Shown piece after piece: positions 1 to 9,130 of a stretch of 64,000 nucleotides of DNA (position 1 is the stretch's first letter; every line of letters starts with the position of its first letter). Both the position numbers and the translations under genes were made by a program. The stretch lies in NCBI RefSeq assembly GCF_014638355.1, contig NZ_BMFK01000001.1:511160-575159 (forward strand), written 5' to 3'. The notes beneath the pieces were generated by a model. The model saw only the letters and a program-made list of their open reading frames with translations, had not been told where the DNA came from and did no database searches. Source of the stretch: Priestia taiwanensis. Its GTDB lineage: Bacteria; Bacillota; Bacilli; Bacillales; Bacillaceae_G.

Positions 1-635
<635 letters not shown>

Positions 636-855
636 TTATAAGATATGAATGAATGGAAGAAAGGGAGTGGGACAAAGACCTGTTATTAGGATAATAGAAT
701 AGGGAAAGTGGAGCCTTTTTTAGAGAAGGTACATAGTTTGAGAAAGTGAAAAAGGTAACAAATGGTTACAAAAACTAATGTAGACAGGATTGGGAGGTAT
801 GTTGTCGAACCTTTATGATGCAAGGGATAAATCGATAAACGGAGTGTGAGAATAG

Positions 856-2226
856 ATGGATAGAATCGAAACAAATTCTGTGAAAGCAGAAAAACTAAAG
901 CAATTATTCACGGTATTAGCAGAAGAACAAGGGTTTAGCGGTGCTGTTTTAGTTGCGGAAAAAGGCGAAGTTATTTATAAAGATGCATGCGGTTACTTGA
1001 ACATGGAATCGAAAGCGCCTATTACGGCAGATTCGATGTTTGAATTGGCATCTGTTTCGAAGACATTTACTTCAGTAGCAACGATGATGTTGATAGAACA
1101 AGGGAAGCTTCGCTATGATGATACGATTGACATATATCTTCCAGTACTTCCGTACAAACATATAACGATAAAAAATTTATTAAATCATACGTCTGGATTG
1201 CCAGACTATGAGACGTTGTTTTTGGAACATTGGGACAGAACAAAGATTGCAACGAATGATGATGTTATAGCGCTATTAGCGAAGTATAAACAAGATGTTC
1301 TATTTCAACCGAATGAAAAGTGGCACTATAGCAATACAGGATACGTGTTACTAGCTTCTATTATTGAAGTAGCATCTGGCAGGTCGTTTGCAGAATTCCT
1401 AGAGAAAAATATTTTCGAGCCGCTACAGATGACAAGAACAACTGTATATAACCGGCGATATGCGCCACGTCGTATTCCTAATTATGCGTACGGATATGTA
1501 TATTCATATGAACAAAACCAATACGTTCTACCAGATAACTATGAAGAGACAAATTATGTGTATTGGCTAGATGGTATTCAAGGGGACGGAACGGTTAATT
1601 CAACGATAGAAGATTTGCTGAAATGGGACCGAGCGCTGTATACAGAGAAACTATTACCGAAGGAGATAGTAAAGGAAGCATTCCAATCAACGATATTAAG
1701 TGACGGAAGTAGTTTCCCTTATGGATATGGATGGGGAATTGAGGAGAAAGAAAACATTGGAAAAGAAGTGAGCCATGGTGGAGCTTGGCCGGGATATGAA
1801 ACATCTTTGTCGCGCTATATAGATAAAGATAGAACGATTATCTACTTAACGAATAAGCCACAAGGGTTTTCATGGTTTCTAGAGATACTCGCAGCGTTAG
1901 AAAATATTGCGTTCGACCTTGATTATACATTCCCCCAATTACCTCCAAAACGTGAAATGGTAACAATTAATCCTGAAATATATACGAAATATGTAGGGGT
2001 ATATGTAGAGGGAGATGGGGAAAAACTCAGTATATTCGTAGAGGAAAAGTGGTTATATGTAAAAGCAAATGGACAAAAAATAAGACTATTACCATCGTCA
2101 GAAACAACATTTTTCTCTGCGCAAGTTCCATTGGAAATTGAATTTGTTGTAGGTAAGGAAGAGAAAGCGAATGAAATGATTATTACAGCAGGAGAAGTTA
2201 GTAAAGCAACTCGTATACAGGAATAG
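856..2226 (+). CDS. Serine hydrolase, beta-lactamase class C / PBP4* family
   Basis: 456 aa. The catalytic Ser-X-X-Lys is visible in ELASVSKTFTS at about residue 72, the Tyr-X-Asn in WHYSNTGYV at about residue 157, and the third box as HGG in SHGGAWPGY. HTSGLPDY is also typical of the family (D-aminopeptidases, esterases and PBP-like proteins of the beta-lactamase fold). A C-terminal lipocalin-like segment of about 100 residues follows the catalytic domain. There is no signal peptide, so it is probably cytoplasmic. The substrate cannot be read from sequence. It is monocistronic with its own terminator. Confidence 0.85.
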   Translation: MDRIETNSVKAEKLKQLFTVLAEEQGFSGAVLVAEKGEVIYKDACGYLNMESKAPITADSMFELASVSKTFTSVATMMLIEQGKLRYDDTIDIYLPVLPYKHITIKNLLNHTSGLPDYETLFLEHWDRTKIATNDDVIALLAKYKQDVLFQPNEKWHYSNTGYVLLASIIEVASGRSFAEFLEKNIFEPLQMTRTTVYNRRYAPRRIPNYAYGYVYSYEQNQYVLPDNYEETNYVYWLDGIQGDGTVNSTIEDLLKWDRALYTEKLLPKEIVKEAFQSTILSDGSSFPYGYGWGIEEKENIGKEVSHGGAWPGYETSLSRYIDKDRTIIYLTNKPQGFSWFLEILAALENIAFDLDYTFPQLPPKREMVTINPEIYTKYVGVYVEGDGEKLSIFVEEKWLYVKANGQKIRLLPSSETTFFSAQVPLEIEFVVGKEEKANEMIITAGEVSKATRIQE

Positions 2227-2233
2227 AAAGAAG

Positions 2234-2269
2234 AAATCCCCTTCAGATAGGCATTCTGAAGGGGATTTT
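2234..2269 (+). terminator. Rho-independent terminator of serine hydrolase gene
   Basis: A 13-bp perfect stem, aaatccccttcag / ctgaaggggattt, followed by T residues. Confidence 0.9.
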
Positions 2270-2463
2270 CTGTGGTTGTACGTGGTGTTTGTCGTTTATA
2301 AAAGGTGAAGGGTGGTTGTACGTCAATTTTAACACGGTAGGTACGTTGGGAATGAGTGTAAAAGTGAATATTTTGTGAATTTGTAATAATGAGAAATATG
2401 TGTTTTGTCGGTACATAATTTGATAGGATGAATAGTAGAGTTAGAAGAGGAAGGGAGAATCGA

Positions 2464-4101
2464 ATGGAAGAATGGAAACAGAGATTACAAGCACTTTTTG
2501 CGAAAGCGATTCATTCGGTAAAAGACTTAGAGGTATGGCTTGTAGAAGAGAGAGAATTATGTGCGGAGATAGAAGAGGCCATTACCAAGCATTTCATTAC
2601 CTTTTACAAAGATACGAAACATGAAAAGAATCGGCAGCTACATATAGAGTATCAACGTGAGATTCAGCCGCTTCTTACAAGTTATGAAGCGAAGTTTGAT
2701 GAGAAATTTAGTGATTGTCCATTCACCCTGTTGTTAGATGAAAAGAAATATGGACATATGCGCAATGTACGGTTAGGAAGAAAGAAGCTGTTTCAAGAGA
2801 AAAACATTGCACTAGTAGTAAGAGAGCAAGAGCTTATCACACAGTATAGAGAAATAATGGCCAGTATGACAATTGACTGGGACGGTGAAACAAAATCTCG
2901 TTCGTATATAAAAGCAAAGCTAGATAGTCCAAATCGAGATGTTCGTAAGCGAGCGTGGCAGGCGTTAGCAGAAGAAAATCGACGTGTAAAAAAAGAAGTG
3001 GACGGCTTGATGACAGAATTAATCGAAATACGTCATCAAATGGCGTGTAATGCAGGGTTTATGAACTACCGTGATTATATATTTGTGACGAAGCATCGTG
3101 AATATCGTGTAGAGGATTGTTATATGCTACATGCATCTGTAGAGACGTATGTTATTCCGGTATGGAGGAAAGTCGCACATTTTTTCAAAACAGTATTGCA
3201 GGTCGAAACGTATCGTCCGTGGGATAGAGGATCATGTACGATGCAACAACCCGCGTTTGATGAGTTTGCCGATTTAGTAGATGGTGTAGGAGAGATGCTT
3301 CGTCAGACAGATTCGTATTTTCACGAACGGTTCCAATATATGCGGAAGCAAGGGCTCTTGGATGTAGAAGCAAGAGCAAACAAAGGGGCTGGGGCAATTT
3401 GTTTTACATTGCCGAAGGTGAGAGAAGTCTTTATTCATATGAACTTTAGTCCTTCATTTGATGCTGTCAATGCACTCGTTCATGAAATGGGACATGCCAT
3501 TCACTTCTATAAGCAATTTGAAAACGAAAGTAGCATGCAAGAACGGTATCTTAGGGAAGAGGTAGCAGAATTATATTCACATAGTTTAGAGTTATTCGTA
3601 ATGGATAAATTAAATGTATTTTATCAAAATCCGATAGAGTGTAAATGGGCACAACGTGAACAACTTCGCCGAGCATGTTCTCTATTAATTTCTCCCGTTG
3701 CCGGAGACTTATTTCAACATTGGATGTATACAAACCCACATCATACATCGGAAGAACGAGACGCGAAGTATCTGGAAATTAGTAAAAGGTTTCAATTAGC
3801 ACCTGTTGATATAGTCGGCATTGAAGAAGAGGTCAGTACGAGTTGGATAGAATTTGGACATTATATTCAATATCCGTTTTATAACATTGAATATGCTATT
3901 TCACAATTAGGTGCTTTGCAATTGTTTCAGTTATATAGAGAAAATCCTGAAAAAGCCATTTCCTTCTTTAAAGAGGGTGCGAGTATAGATTGGAACACAT
4001 CGATAGTGGATATTTATCGACATACAGGTGTTTCATTCGATTTCTCTCATGAAACAGTAAAACGCATAGCGGATTGTTGCTTGAATTACCTACAAGATTA
4101 G
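2464..4101 (+). CDS. M3-family (thimet/oligoendopeptidase F-like) zinc metallopeptidase
   Basis: The start at 2464 was chosen for the upstream AGGAAGGGAG; this gives 545 aa, and an in-frame ATG 36 bp further up lacks a ribosome site. The zinc motif HEMGH is at about residues 340-344 (3481-3495), with a downstream EEVAELYSHSLE segment supplying the third ligand. Length and the all-helical character match cytosolic oligoendopeptidases that cleave short peptides. It is single and does not appear to be in an operon. Confidence 0.85.
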   Translation: MEEWKQRLQALFAKAIHSVKDLEVWLVEERELCAEIEEAITKHFITFYKDTKHEKNRQLHIEYQREIQPLLTSYEAKFDEKFSDCPFTLLLDEKKYGHMRNVRLGRKKLFQEKNIALVVREQELITQYREIMASMTIDWDGETKSRSYIKAKLDSPNRDVRKRAWQALAEENRRVKKEVDGLMTELIEIRHQMACNAGFMNYRDYIFVTKHREYRVEDCYMLHASVETYVIPVWRKVAHFFKTVLQVETYRPWDRGSCTMQQPAFDEFADLVDGVGEMLRQTDSYFHERFQYMRKQGLLDVEARANKGAGAICFTLPKVREVFIHMNFSPSFDAVNALVHEMGHAIHFYKQFENESSMQERYLREEVAELYSHSLELFVMDKLNVFYQNPIECKWAQREQLRRACSLLISPVAGDLFQHWMYTNPHHTSEERDAKYLEISKRFQLAPVDIVGIEEEVSTSWIEFGHYIQYPFYNIEYAISQLGALQLFQLYRENPEKAISFFKEGASIDWNTSIVDIYRHTGVSFDFSHETVKRIADCCLNYLQD

Positions 4102-4169
4102 TTGCGACTATGTGTATGTTACTCAACGGCATATTTGCTATTTTTTCACAAATGGTATTTTATCCTATT

Positions 4170-4196
4170 ACCTTTCAACTGGAAAATCATAGATTA
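4170..4196 (+). promoter_or_regulatory. Sigma-K-like promoter of first micro-protein
   Basis: AC (4170-4171), 16-bp spacer, then CATAGATTA (4188-4196). This matches the mother-cell sigma-K consensus AC-N16/17-CATAnnnTA. The same arrangement precedes the third family member at 8012. Sigma-E recognises a related -10, so the assignment is a prediction. Confidence 0.6.
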
Positions 4197-4227
4197 ATAG
4201 TAGTTGGAGGGAAAGGAGGTTACCTTC

Positions 4228-4374
4228 ATGAAGTATATTTGTATCTTATTTGAGGATGGGAAATACTACATTGTTACAAGTAAGGAAGGAGAAGTAGTAA
4301 ATCCAAAAGTTGAGATTACGAAAGAAGCTGCTGATGAGTTAATTAAAGCAGGAGCTCCTTTATGTGAAGAGTAA
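4228..4374 (+). CDS. 48-aa micro-protein, copy 1 of a three-member family
   Basis: ATG 4228 follows a textbook AAAGGAGGT. The protein begins MKYICILFEDGKYYIVT and ends ELIKAGAPLCEE. It is a paralogue of the products at 4512 and 8070. All share an N-terminal (I)IC(I) strand, a G/N-x-Y-Y/F-x-V-T strand, an Ala-rich helix and a terminal A/V-P-x-C. It has no signal or membrane segment and its own terminator. A sigma-K-like promoter suggests expression in the mother cell during sporulation, perhaps as a coat or exosporium component. Function unknown. Confidence 0.75.
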   Translation: MKYICILFEDGKYYIVTSKEGEVVNPKVEITKEAADELIKAGAPLCEE

Positions 4375-4391
4375 TCTTACACAAACCATTG

Positions 4392-4419
4392 AGGCTGTCC
4401 CGTGTGGGCAGCCTTTTTA
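4392..4419 (+). terminator. Terminator after micro-protein 1
   Basis: Stem aggctgtcc / gggcagcct with loop cgtgt and a T5 tail. Confidence 0.85.
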
Positions 4420-4511
4420 TTAGCTGCAAAAATAGTACAAGTATTATTGTTCCTTTTTGGTAGAGAAAATCATAGATTAACTAGTAATTTAATATGAAAG
4501 GAAGGGGTAGC

Positions 4512-4649
4512 ATGAAGCATATTTGCATCGTGGTTCAAAATGGACAGTATTATGTGTATACAGAGAAAGACGATGGTCGTAGACTTCGAATCTCCAGCAA
4601 ACTGGCGAAAGAATTACTAGCGGCGGGAGCTCCTTTATGTAGAAACTAG
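4512..4649 (+). CDS. 45-aa micro-protein, copy 2 of a three-member family
   Basis: ATG 4512 after GGAAGGGG. The protein reads MKHICIVVQNGQYYVYT near the start and ELLAAGAPLCRN at the end, clearly paralogous to the gene just upstream. A CATAGATTA -10 at 4471-4479 matches the sigma-K form, but the -35 position reads CT rather than AC, so this promoter may be weaker. It is separated from copy 1 by a terminator, so the two are tandem duplicates with independent transcription. Function unknown. Confidence 0.7.
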   Translation: MKHICIVVQNGQYYVYTEKDDGRRLRISSKLAKELLAAGAPLCRN

Positions 4650-4652
4650 ATA

Positions 4653-4683
4653 AAAGGTTGTCCAACTAATGGACAGCCTTTTA
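4653..4683 (+). terminator. Terminator after micro-protein 2
   Basis: Stem aaggttgtcc / ggacagcctt with an aactaat loop and T tail. The sequence closely resembles the terminator of copy 1, so the duplication included it. Confidence 0.8.
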
Positions 4684-4789
4684 TGTTTCTGTGAAGTTTT
4701 TTTGAACGTTTTTATTTTATAACAAACATGTTTTTATTCTTGCTATATACATTATGAGGAAGTCAACTTGAACAGAAGGGATGATAGAA

Positions 4790-5104
4790 ATGAGAGGTCT
4801 AGATCCGTATTGGAGAGGTTGTTTGCATTTGTTCAAATATTGTTTGTTGTTAAGGAAGTATTTCAACACAGACTATATGCATGTTGGGAATGGAGTGCTA
4901 GAAGTAGAGAAGTTACGTCACGTCTTTCGAACGAAATCACATTCAGAAAAAATTATGCTCAATCTAGCATTGCACCTGTTTAACGGAGATGATGCATTTC
5001 GTCTAACGGACTTAGATTACTTAGATAAGAAGAATAAGCGACTTGCATTTGAAGCGATGTTGTTGCGGTTTTCTTATATAGAAGTAGGTGAAGGGGATGA
5101 GTAA
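4790..5104 (+). CDS. Hypothetical protein heading the orphan replication module
   Basis: 104 aa from ATG 4790 (AGAAGGG 9-10 bp upstream; an ATG at 4781 abuts that site). The sequence begins MRGLDPYWRGCLHLFK and has no recognised domain. It overlaps the DnaD-like gene by 8 bp, so the two are translationally coupled. No equivalent lies at this place in the prophage copy of the module. It could be a small phage early protein. Confidence 0.55.
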   Translation: MRGLDPYWRGCLHLFKYCLLLRKYFNTDYMHVGNGVLEVEKLRHVFRTKSHSEKIMLNLALHLFNGDDAFRLTDLDYLDKKNKRLAFEAMLLRFSYIEVGEGDE

Positions 5105-5909
5105 GCTGGTAGTGGAGAATCGACCATTAATCATCTTACCAGCTCTAGCATGTGAGTGTGGATTAAACGAAGCAATTGTTCTTCAGCAGATACACTACTG
5201 GTTACACATGAGTAAGCATATTCACGATGGTTATACGTGGATATATAATACATACGCTGATTGGCAGAAGCAGTTCCCCTTTTGGAGTGTATCTACAATT
5301 AAGAGAACCATTTATAGACTTGAGAATGAAGGGTATATTGTGACAGGTAATTACAATAAGAAGAAAATGGATCATACAAAATGGTATCGAATTAATTATG
5401 AGAAGCTATCCACGTTGAACAGTCAACTTATTCAAAGTGAGCAAGAAGGTTATTCAAATTGGGTGGATGAGCAGGTCAATGTTAACACAGCTATACCAGA
5501 GATTACTACAGAGAATACACCATATACTTCATCAACTTCACACGCATGTAAGGCAAGTAGCGGGGGGCCGTCTACCGTAGATGAAATACTGCTTTCTTTA
5601 CATGATGCGGAGGTAGGGTTAATCGCAGCGAAGTTTATCGAGTTGAGAGCGATAGGGTGTGTCTTGACGCCACTTGATTACGAAGGGATAAAGGAGATTC
5701 TAGAGGTAGGTGTATCGCGTGATAATGCATTGAAATGGTTAGAAGAATGTTTTCAACAGTATATTCCGAGGCATCATCGTGATAGAATACGTGCCTTTTC
5801 TTATTGTGTGCCGTACATATTGGATCGACATATGGAAAGTACGCGATTCCGTAAGAAAGCAGCTTTTACAACTGTTTATAACGAGGAGGACTTTGATTTA
5901 GATGACTAA
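5097..5909 (+). CDS. DnaD-like phage replisome organiser (orphan copy)
   Basis: Start 5097 (GAAGGGG upstream) gives MSKLVVENRPL, which aligns with the start of the prophage gene at 44253. The N-terminal winged-helix part (GLNEAIVLQQIHYWL, FWSVSTIKRTIYRL) is typical of phage replication initiators. The C-terminal half (IKEILEVGVS, ALKWLEECF) resembles a DnaD-type helical domain. It ends in an acidic tail, EEDFDLDD, identical to the prophage paralogue. It probably recruits the helicase loader and DnaB-like helicase encoded immediately downstream. No other phage structural or lysogeny genes surround it. Confidence 0.8.
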   Translation: MSKLVVENRPLIILPALACECGLNEAIVLQQIHYWLHMSKHIHDGYTWIYNTYADWQKQFPFWSVSTIKRTIYRLENEGYIVTGNYNKKKMDHTKWYRINYEKLSTLNSQLIQSEQEGYSNWVDEQVNVNTAIPEITTENTPYTSSTSHACKASSGGPSTVDEILLSLHDAEVGLIAAKFIELRAIGCVLTPLDYEGIKEILEVGVSRDNALKWLEECFQQYIPRHHRDRIRAFSYCVPYILDRHMESTRFRKKAAFTTVYNEEDFDLDD

Positions 5910-6243
5910 GCGTGAAATCTTTCAATTACTCGGGAAAATTGTACTAGCGTATCCAATGAAATGTACGGAAGTTTCGCAACAAAAGGTAGAACTGTATTAT
6001 GAAACACTGCAACACTATGAGAAAGATTGTGTAGAGAATATGTTGAAACGATACATCGCTGCTGATAACAAATATCCACCAAACCTTAGTCATTTAATCC
6101 CCGTAATGAAACGAGAACAACCAGCACATGTATATACGCAGAAACTATATAACTGGGCTACAAACGCTGCACAACCAGAGAGAAGAGCTACTATCATCGA
6201 GGCGGCGAGAAAACGGTTGAAGGGAGGGATGTACAATGATTGA
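5902..6243 (+). CDS. G39P-like helicase loader/inhibitor (orphan copy)
   Basis: 113 aa, overlapping both neighbours by 8 bp. MTKREIFQLLGKIVLAYP and MLKRYIAADNKYPPNLSHLIP fit the phage family named loader and inhibitor of G40P, which delivers the replicative helicase to the initiator. The prophage paralogue at 45052 has the same length, the same gene order and the same 8-bp coupling to the DnaD-like gene. Confidence 0.75.
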   Translation: MTKREIFQLLGKIVLAYPMKCTEVSQQKVELYYETLQHYEKDCVENMLKRYIAADNKYPPNLSHLIPVMKREQPAHVYTQKLYNWATNAAQPERRATIIEAARKRLKGGMYND

Positions 6244-7531
6244 AGAAAATATTCGTTTGGCAGAGGAATTTGTATTAGGGTCTATTTTTCTAGATGAAAG
6301 TTTGATCAAAGGTATGATCTTAATGCCAAAGCATTTCTATTATGCGAAGAACCGGATGATTTTTCAGAAGATGCAGGAGTTAGAAGAGGCTAGTCATCCA
6401 ATTGATGTGTATTCTGTCATGGTGGCACTTGGGGATATGCTTGACCAAGTAGGTGGCAGCACATATTTGAACGATGTGGCGTGTCATGTGCCGTCCATAG
6501 CGAATGTTGACTTTTACATAGAAGAAGTAATCAAAGGATGGAAGCAACGAGAATCATTGAAAGTAACGATAGAACTGCAACAGCAACTCAAATCTGGCAA
6601 CATGCATGCTATTTACGATGCAAATACAAAATTAATGAACATTAACGAGGCGGACTTAGCGACTGAATATGACTTGCATCATCAACTACTTGCATATATT
6701 GACTACATACAGGAAGAAAAAGGCGAGTTAACCGGCATTGATACAGGCTATAAGGGATTAAATAGTATAACGGGTGGATTACAAGAAGATGACCTTATTA
6801 TTATTGGAGCAAGGCCGTCCATTGGAAAGACCGCATTCGCATTAAACATTGGCATGAATGCGCTAGGAAAAGGAACTGCGGTGGCTATTGCATCATTGGA
6901 AATGAATTATAAGCAATTACTTAATCGAATGGTTTCTCGAATGGGAAACATTAATAGTATGAAAATGCGAAATTGTGCACGTTTCTTTCATGAGAAAGAG
7001 TGGAAAATGACGACGAATATCATTGCCAAGATGGACAAACGAGATTTAGAACTATGGGACAAGCCGGGTATTACGATCCAAGAGATTTATGCGCAAGCGA
7101 GAAGATTTCGCCACAAACATAAAGAGAAGAAATGCTTACTTATCATTGATTACTTACAACTTATTACAGGAGAACAGCGTTATAACAGTAATCGTATGCA
7201 AGAAATTTCTGAGATTAGTAGAAAGCTAAAAGTAATGGCACGCGATCTACATATATGCATCATCGCCTTGTCTCAACTGTCGCGCGGTGTCGAGCATCGC
7301 CAAAACAAACGCCCGATGCTCTCAGATTTACGTGAATCCGGTCAAATTGAACAAGACGCCGACCTTATCGCTTTCTTATATCGTGATGATTATTATGACA
7401 ATAAATCTGAAGAGGAGAATGTGATGGAAGTCATTATTGCGAAACATCGGAACGGCCCAACTGGACTTGTAAAGCTAGCATTCTTGAAAGAGTATAGTAA
7501 ATTTGTGGAGTTAGAGCGGGATAAGGTGTAA
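6236..7531 (+). CDS. DnaB-like replicative helicase (orphan copy)
   Basis: 431 aa with the DnaB N-terminal domain (residues 1-100) and a RecA-type core. Walker A is GARPSIGKT at about residues 191-199 and Walker B is LLIIDYLQL. A LSQLSRGVE motif and the DLRESGQIEQDADLIAFLYR signature follow, with an arginine-finger region AKHRNGPTG near the C-terminus. All catalytic motifs look intact. It is a close paralogue of the prophage gene at 45384. Whether it is expressed or works with the host DnaA/DnaC system is unknown. Confidence 0.88.
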   Translation: MIEENIRLAEEFVLGSIFLDESLIKGMILMPKHFYYAKNRMIFQKMQELEEASHPIDVYSVMVALGDMLDQVGGSTYLNDVACHVPSIANVDFYIEEVIKGWKQRESLKVTIELQQQLKSGNMHAIYDANTKLMNINEADLATEYDLHHQLLAYIDYIQEEKGELTGIDTGYKGLNSITGGLQEDDLIIIGARPSIGKTAFALNIGMNALGKGTAVAIASLEMNYKQLLNRMVSRMGNINSMKMRNCARFFHEKEWKMTTNIIAKMDKRDLELWDKPGITIQEIYAQARRFRHKHKEKKCLLIIDYLQLITGEQRYNSNRMQEISEISRKLKVMARDLHICIIALSQLSRGVEHRQNKRPMLSDLRESGQIEQDADLIAFLYRDDYYDNKSEEENVMEVIIAKHRNGPTGLVKLAFLKEYSKFVELERDKV

Positions 7532-8011
7532 AAGTATTTGATAGTAAACTTTCCGTTCAAACCGGTGATGTCCTGTTCGTTACAGTAGCTTATGTATCCA
7601 AAAGTAGGTCACTCTTTATTTGGTACTTGCTTAACTGAACATGTGTGTAGGATGATTCTATTTTGCAGAAAAAATACTCTTTGTATCGCCACTTCTTGTT
7701 GATGAAAAACAAAGAAATTTATTGTATATGTGAATTTTAATATGATGTAAGGCTTACCTTGGTGGCACTAAGTAAGAAAGTGTTCTAGAATCGTTTTTGT
7801 TGTCGGTGTAAGGAGTTATAGAAGAAGCACAACCCTCAGCAATTTAGTGGTGTGTGCCAGTTAATGAAACATCGAAAGGCATCCTTCTCTTATTAAAATA
7901 ACCAGTGCTTTTGGGATTTCTAAGGGGGCTTGTCTTGTATTATAAACTATTTAATTAAAGCTATATGTGCTATTTTTCACTATTTAATAGAAAATAGTGT
8001 TCCCTCCTATT
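7532..8011. other. Intergenic stretch with possible C1q-like gene remnant
   Basis: Directly after the helicase stop, an open stretch (about 7532-7633, plus strand) reads KLSVQTGDVLFVTVAYVSK. This resembles the final strands of the C1q/BclA-like head and could be the tail of a deleted exosporium-type gene. From 7634 to 8011 I see no convincing gene or RNA. Confidence 0.3.
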
Positions 8012-8038
8012 ACTTTTTCGCAACTAATTCATAGACTA
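8012..8038 (+). promoter_or_regulatory. Sigma-K-like promoter of third micro-protein
   Basis: AC (8012-8013), 16-bp spacer, CATAGACTA (8030-8038). The preceding cctattac and the overall layout are the same as at 4170-4196, 3.8 kb away. Confidence 0.6.
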
Positions 8039-8069
8039 GTATTAGTTCGAGAGAGAGGAGGTGATTTGA

Positions 8070-8207
8070 ATGGAAATCATTTGTATTTCACTCGAGAACA
8101 ATCAATACTTTCTCGTAACACAAGTTGGTCCACTTCCAGTTCGAGTACCAATTACTGCGGAAGTGGCACAATTGTTATTAGCTTTAGGAGTTCCACAATG
8201 TAGCTAG
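8070..8207 (+). CDS. 45-aa micro-protein, copy 3 of a three-member family
   Basis: ATG 8070 behind GAGAGGAGGTG. MEIICISLENNQYFLVTQ at the start and LLLALGVPQCS at the end mark it as a diverged paralogue of the 4228 and 4512 genes. The family hallmark Cys at position 5 and the terminal P-x-C are conserved. It has a good sigma-K-like promoter. The orphan phage replication module separates it from its relatives. Confidence 0.7.
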   Translation: MEIICISLENNQYFLVTQVGPLPVRVPITAEVAQLLLALGVPQCS

Positions 8208-8224
8208 TTTTATCAAGACCATTA

Positions 8225-8251
8225 ATAGGTGAGAGTATTTCTCTCACCTAT
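8225..8251. terminator. Hairpin after micro-protein 3
   Basis: Inverted repeat ataggtgaga / tctcacctat with a short loop. There is no U-tract, so termination is less certain. Confidence 0.5.
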
Positions 8252-8343
8252 GTACATAGACGATGATTATATATAATTTGCTAATGTTTGGAATAACAGA
8301 TGGGAAGTACGTTGCATAACATGTAGATAGTTGAAAGGATGAT

Positions 8344-8502
8344 ATGATGAAAGATGTACAATACCTTATGCGGCAAATTCAATGTATTCAAATGGAAAGA
8401 GATGCATTAAAAAAACAACAAATGATTGATGAAATTAAAAAAGATCCAGCGTTAAATAAATTATTCGATGAGGTAAATAAGTTATTTACGTGTTTGTTTT
8501 GA
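8344..8502 (+). CDS. 52-aa hypothetical protein
   Basis: ATG 8344 after GAAAGGATGAT. A charged helical protein (MRQIQCIQMERDALKKQQ) ending KLFTCLF. It resembles small sporulation-type or regulatory helical peptides only in composition. It has its own terminator. Unknown function. Confidence 0.55.
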   Translation: MMKDVQYLMRQIQCIQMERDALKKQQMIDEIKKDPALNKLFDEVNKLFTCLF

Positions 8503-8513
8503 TGAGGAAGATA

Positions 8514-8546
8514 GATCATCCTGTTCGAGAATAGGATGATTCTTTT
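8514..8546 (+). terminator. Terminator
   Basis: Stem tcatcct / aggatga followed by ttctttttg. Confidence 0.8.
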
Positions 8547-8594
8547 TGTATTTATGGTAAGATGGAAGAGAAGTTTGGACGAAGGAGATTATTT

Positions 8595-9068
8595 ATGGTA
8601 AAGAAAGGCTTTATTACATGTTTGTTATTTGTAGCTATGTTCATGTTATGTGTTTCGTATGTATATGCAAATTCCTCGGGAGTGACTGCGCAGGGAGAGG
8701 CATGGGGCTATGAATATACTGCTACAGAGATAAATGATACATCTACATGGAAAATCGGGCATAAAGGTGATACATATACGATAGAAGAGACGAAAGAGCG
8801 CGCGCCGTTCTTAATCGACTTTATGAATGCGGTGGAGCGAGTTGACTCACAACAATCACGACTTGGCCTATTCGGGGCATATTTACTTGTGACAGTCATT
8901 GTAGCATTAATCTTGTATAGAAAGAACAAACCAATGTTCAAAAAGGCAATTGGTATTTTTAGTGTACTAGCAGGTGTCGCGCTTTATTTCATCGTGATGA
9001 CTTCGTTAGATTTGAACACGGCATTAGAGGATGCACACTTCTATTTTGAAAAGCTGAAAAATATGTAA
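8595..9068 (+). CDS. Exported two-TM hypothetical protein, paralogue A
   Basis: Start 8595 was chosen for GAAGGAG seven bases upstream. 157 aa: signal peptide ending VSYVYA-NSS, an extracytoplasmic segment with AWGYEYTATE and TWKIGHKGDTYTI, then two TM helices (LGLFGAYLLVTVIVALIL and IGIFSVLAGVALYFIV). It is paralogous to the product at 10406 (FGYEYVWTKEN, STWGIGYGGEITTI). The pair brackets a leftward cluster of four membrane proteins. Function unknown. Confidence 0.7.
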   Translation: MVKKGFITCLLFVAMFMLCVSYVYANSSGVTAQGEAWGYEYTATEINDTSTWKIGHKGDTYTIEETKERAPFLIDFMNAVERVDSQQSRLGLFGAYLLVTVIVALILYRKNKPMFKKAIGIFSVLAGVALYFIVMTSLDLNTALEDAHFYFEKLKNM

Positions 9069-9071
9069 AGG

Positions 9072-9102
9072 AAAAGACGAATTCATTTGAATTCGTCTTT
9101 TA
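9072..9102. terminator. Bidirectional terminator
   Basis: 13-bp stem aaaagacgaattc / gaattcgtctttt between convergent genes, with A and T flanks on each side. Confidence 0.85.
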
Positions 9103-9130
9103 GCGTTTCATGATGAAACAGAGTGGCTCA

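Noticed and set aside
7997-8203. 68-aa reading frame overlapping the third micro-protein
   Set aside because: Starts inside the promoter and lacks a ribosome site; the 8070 frame has GAGAGGAGGTG and paralogues.
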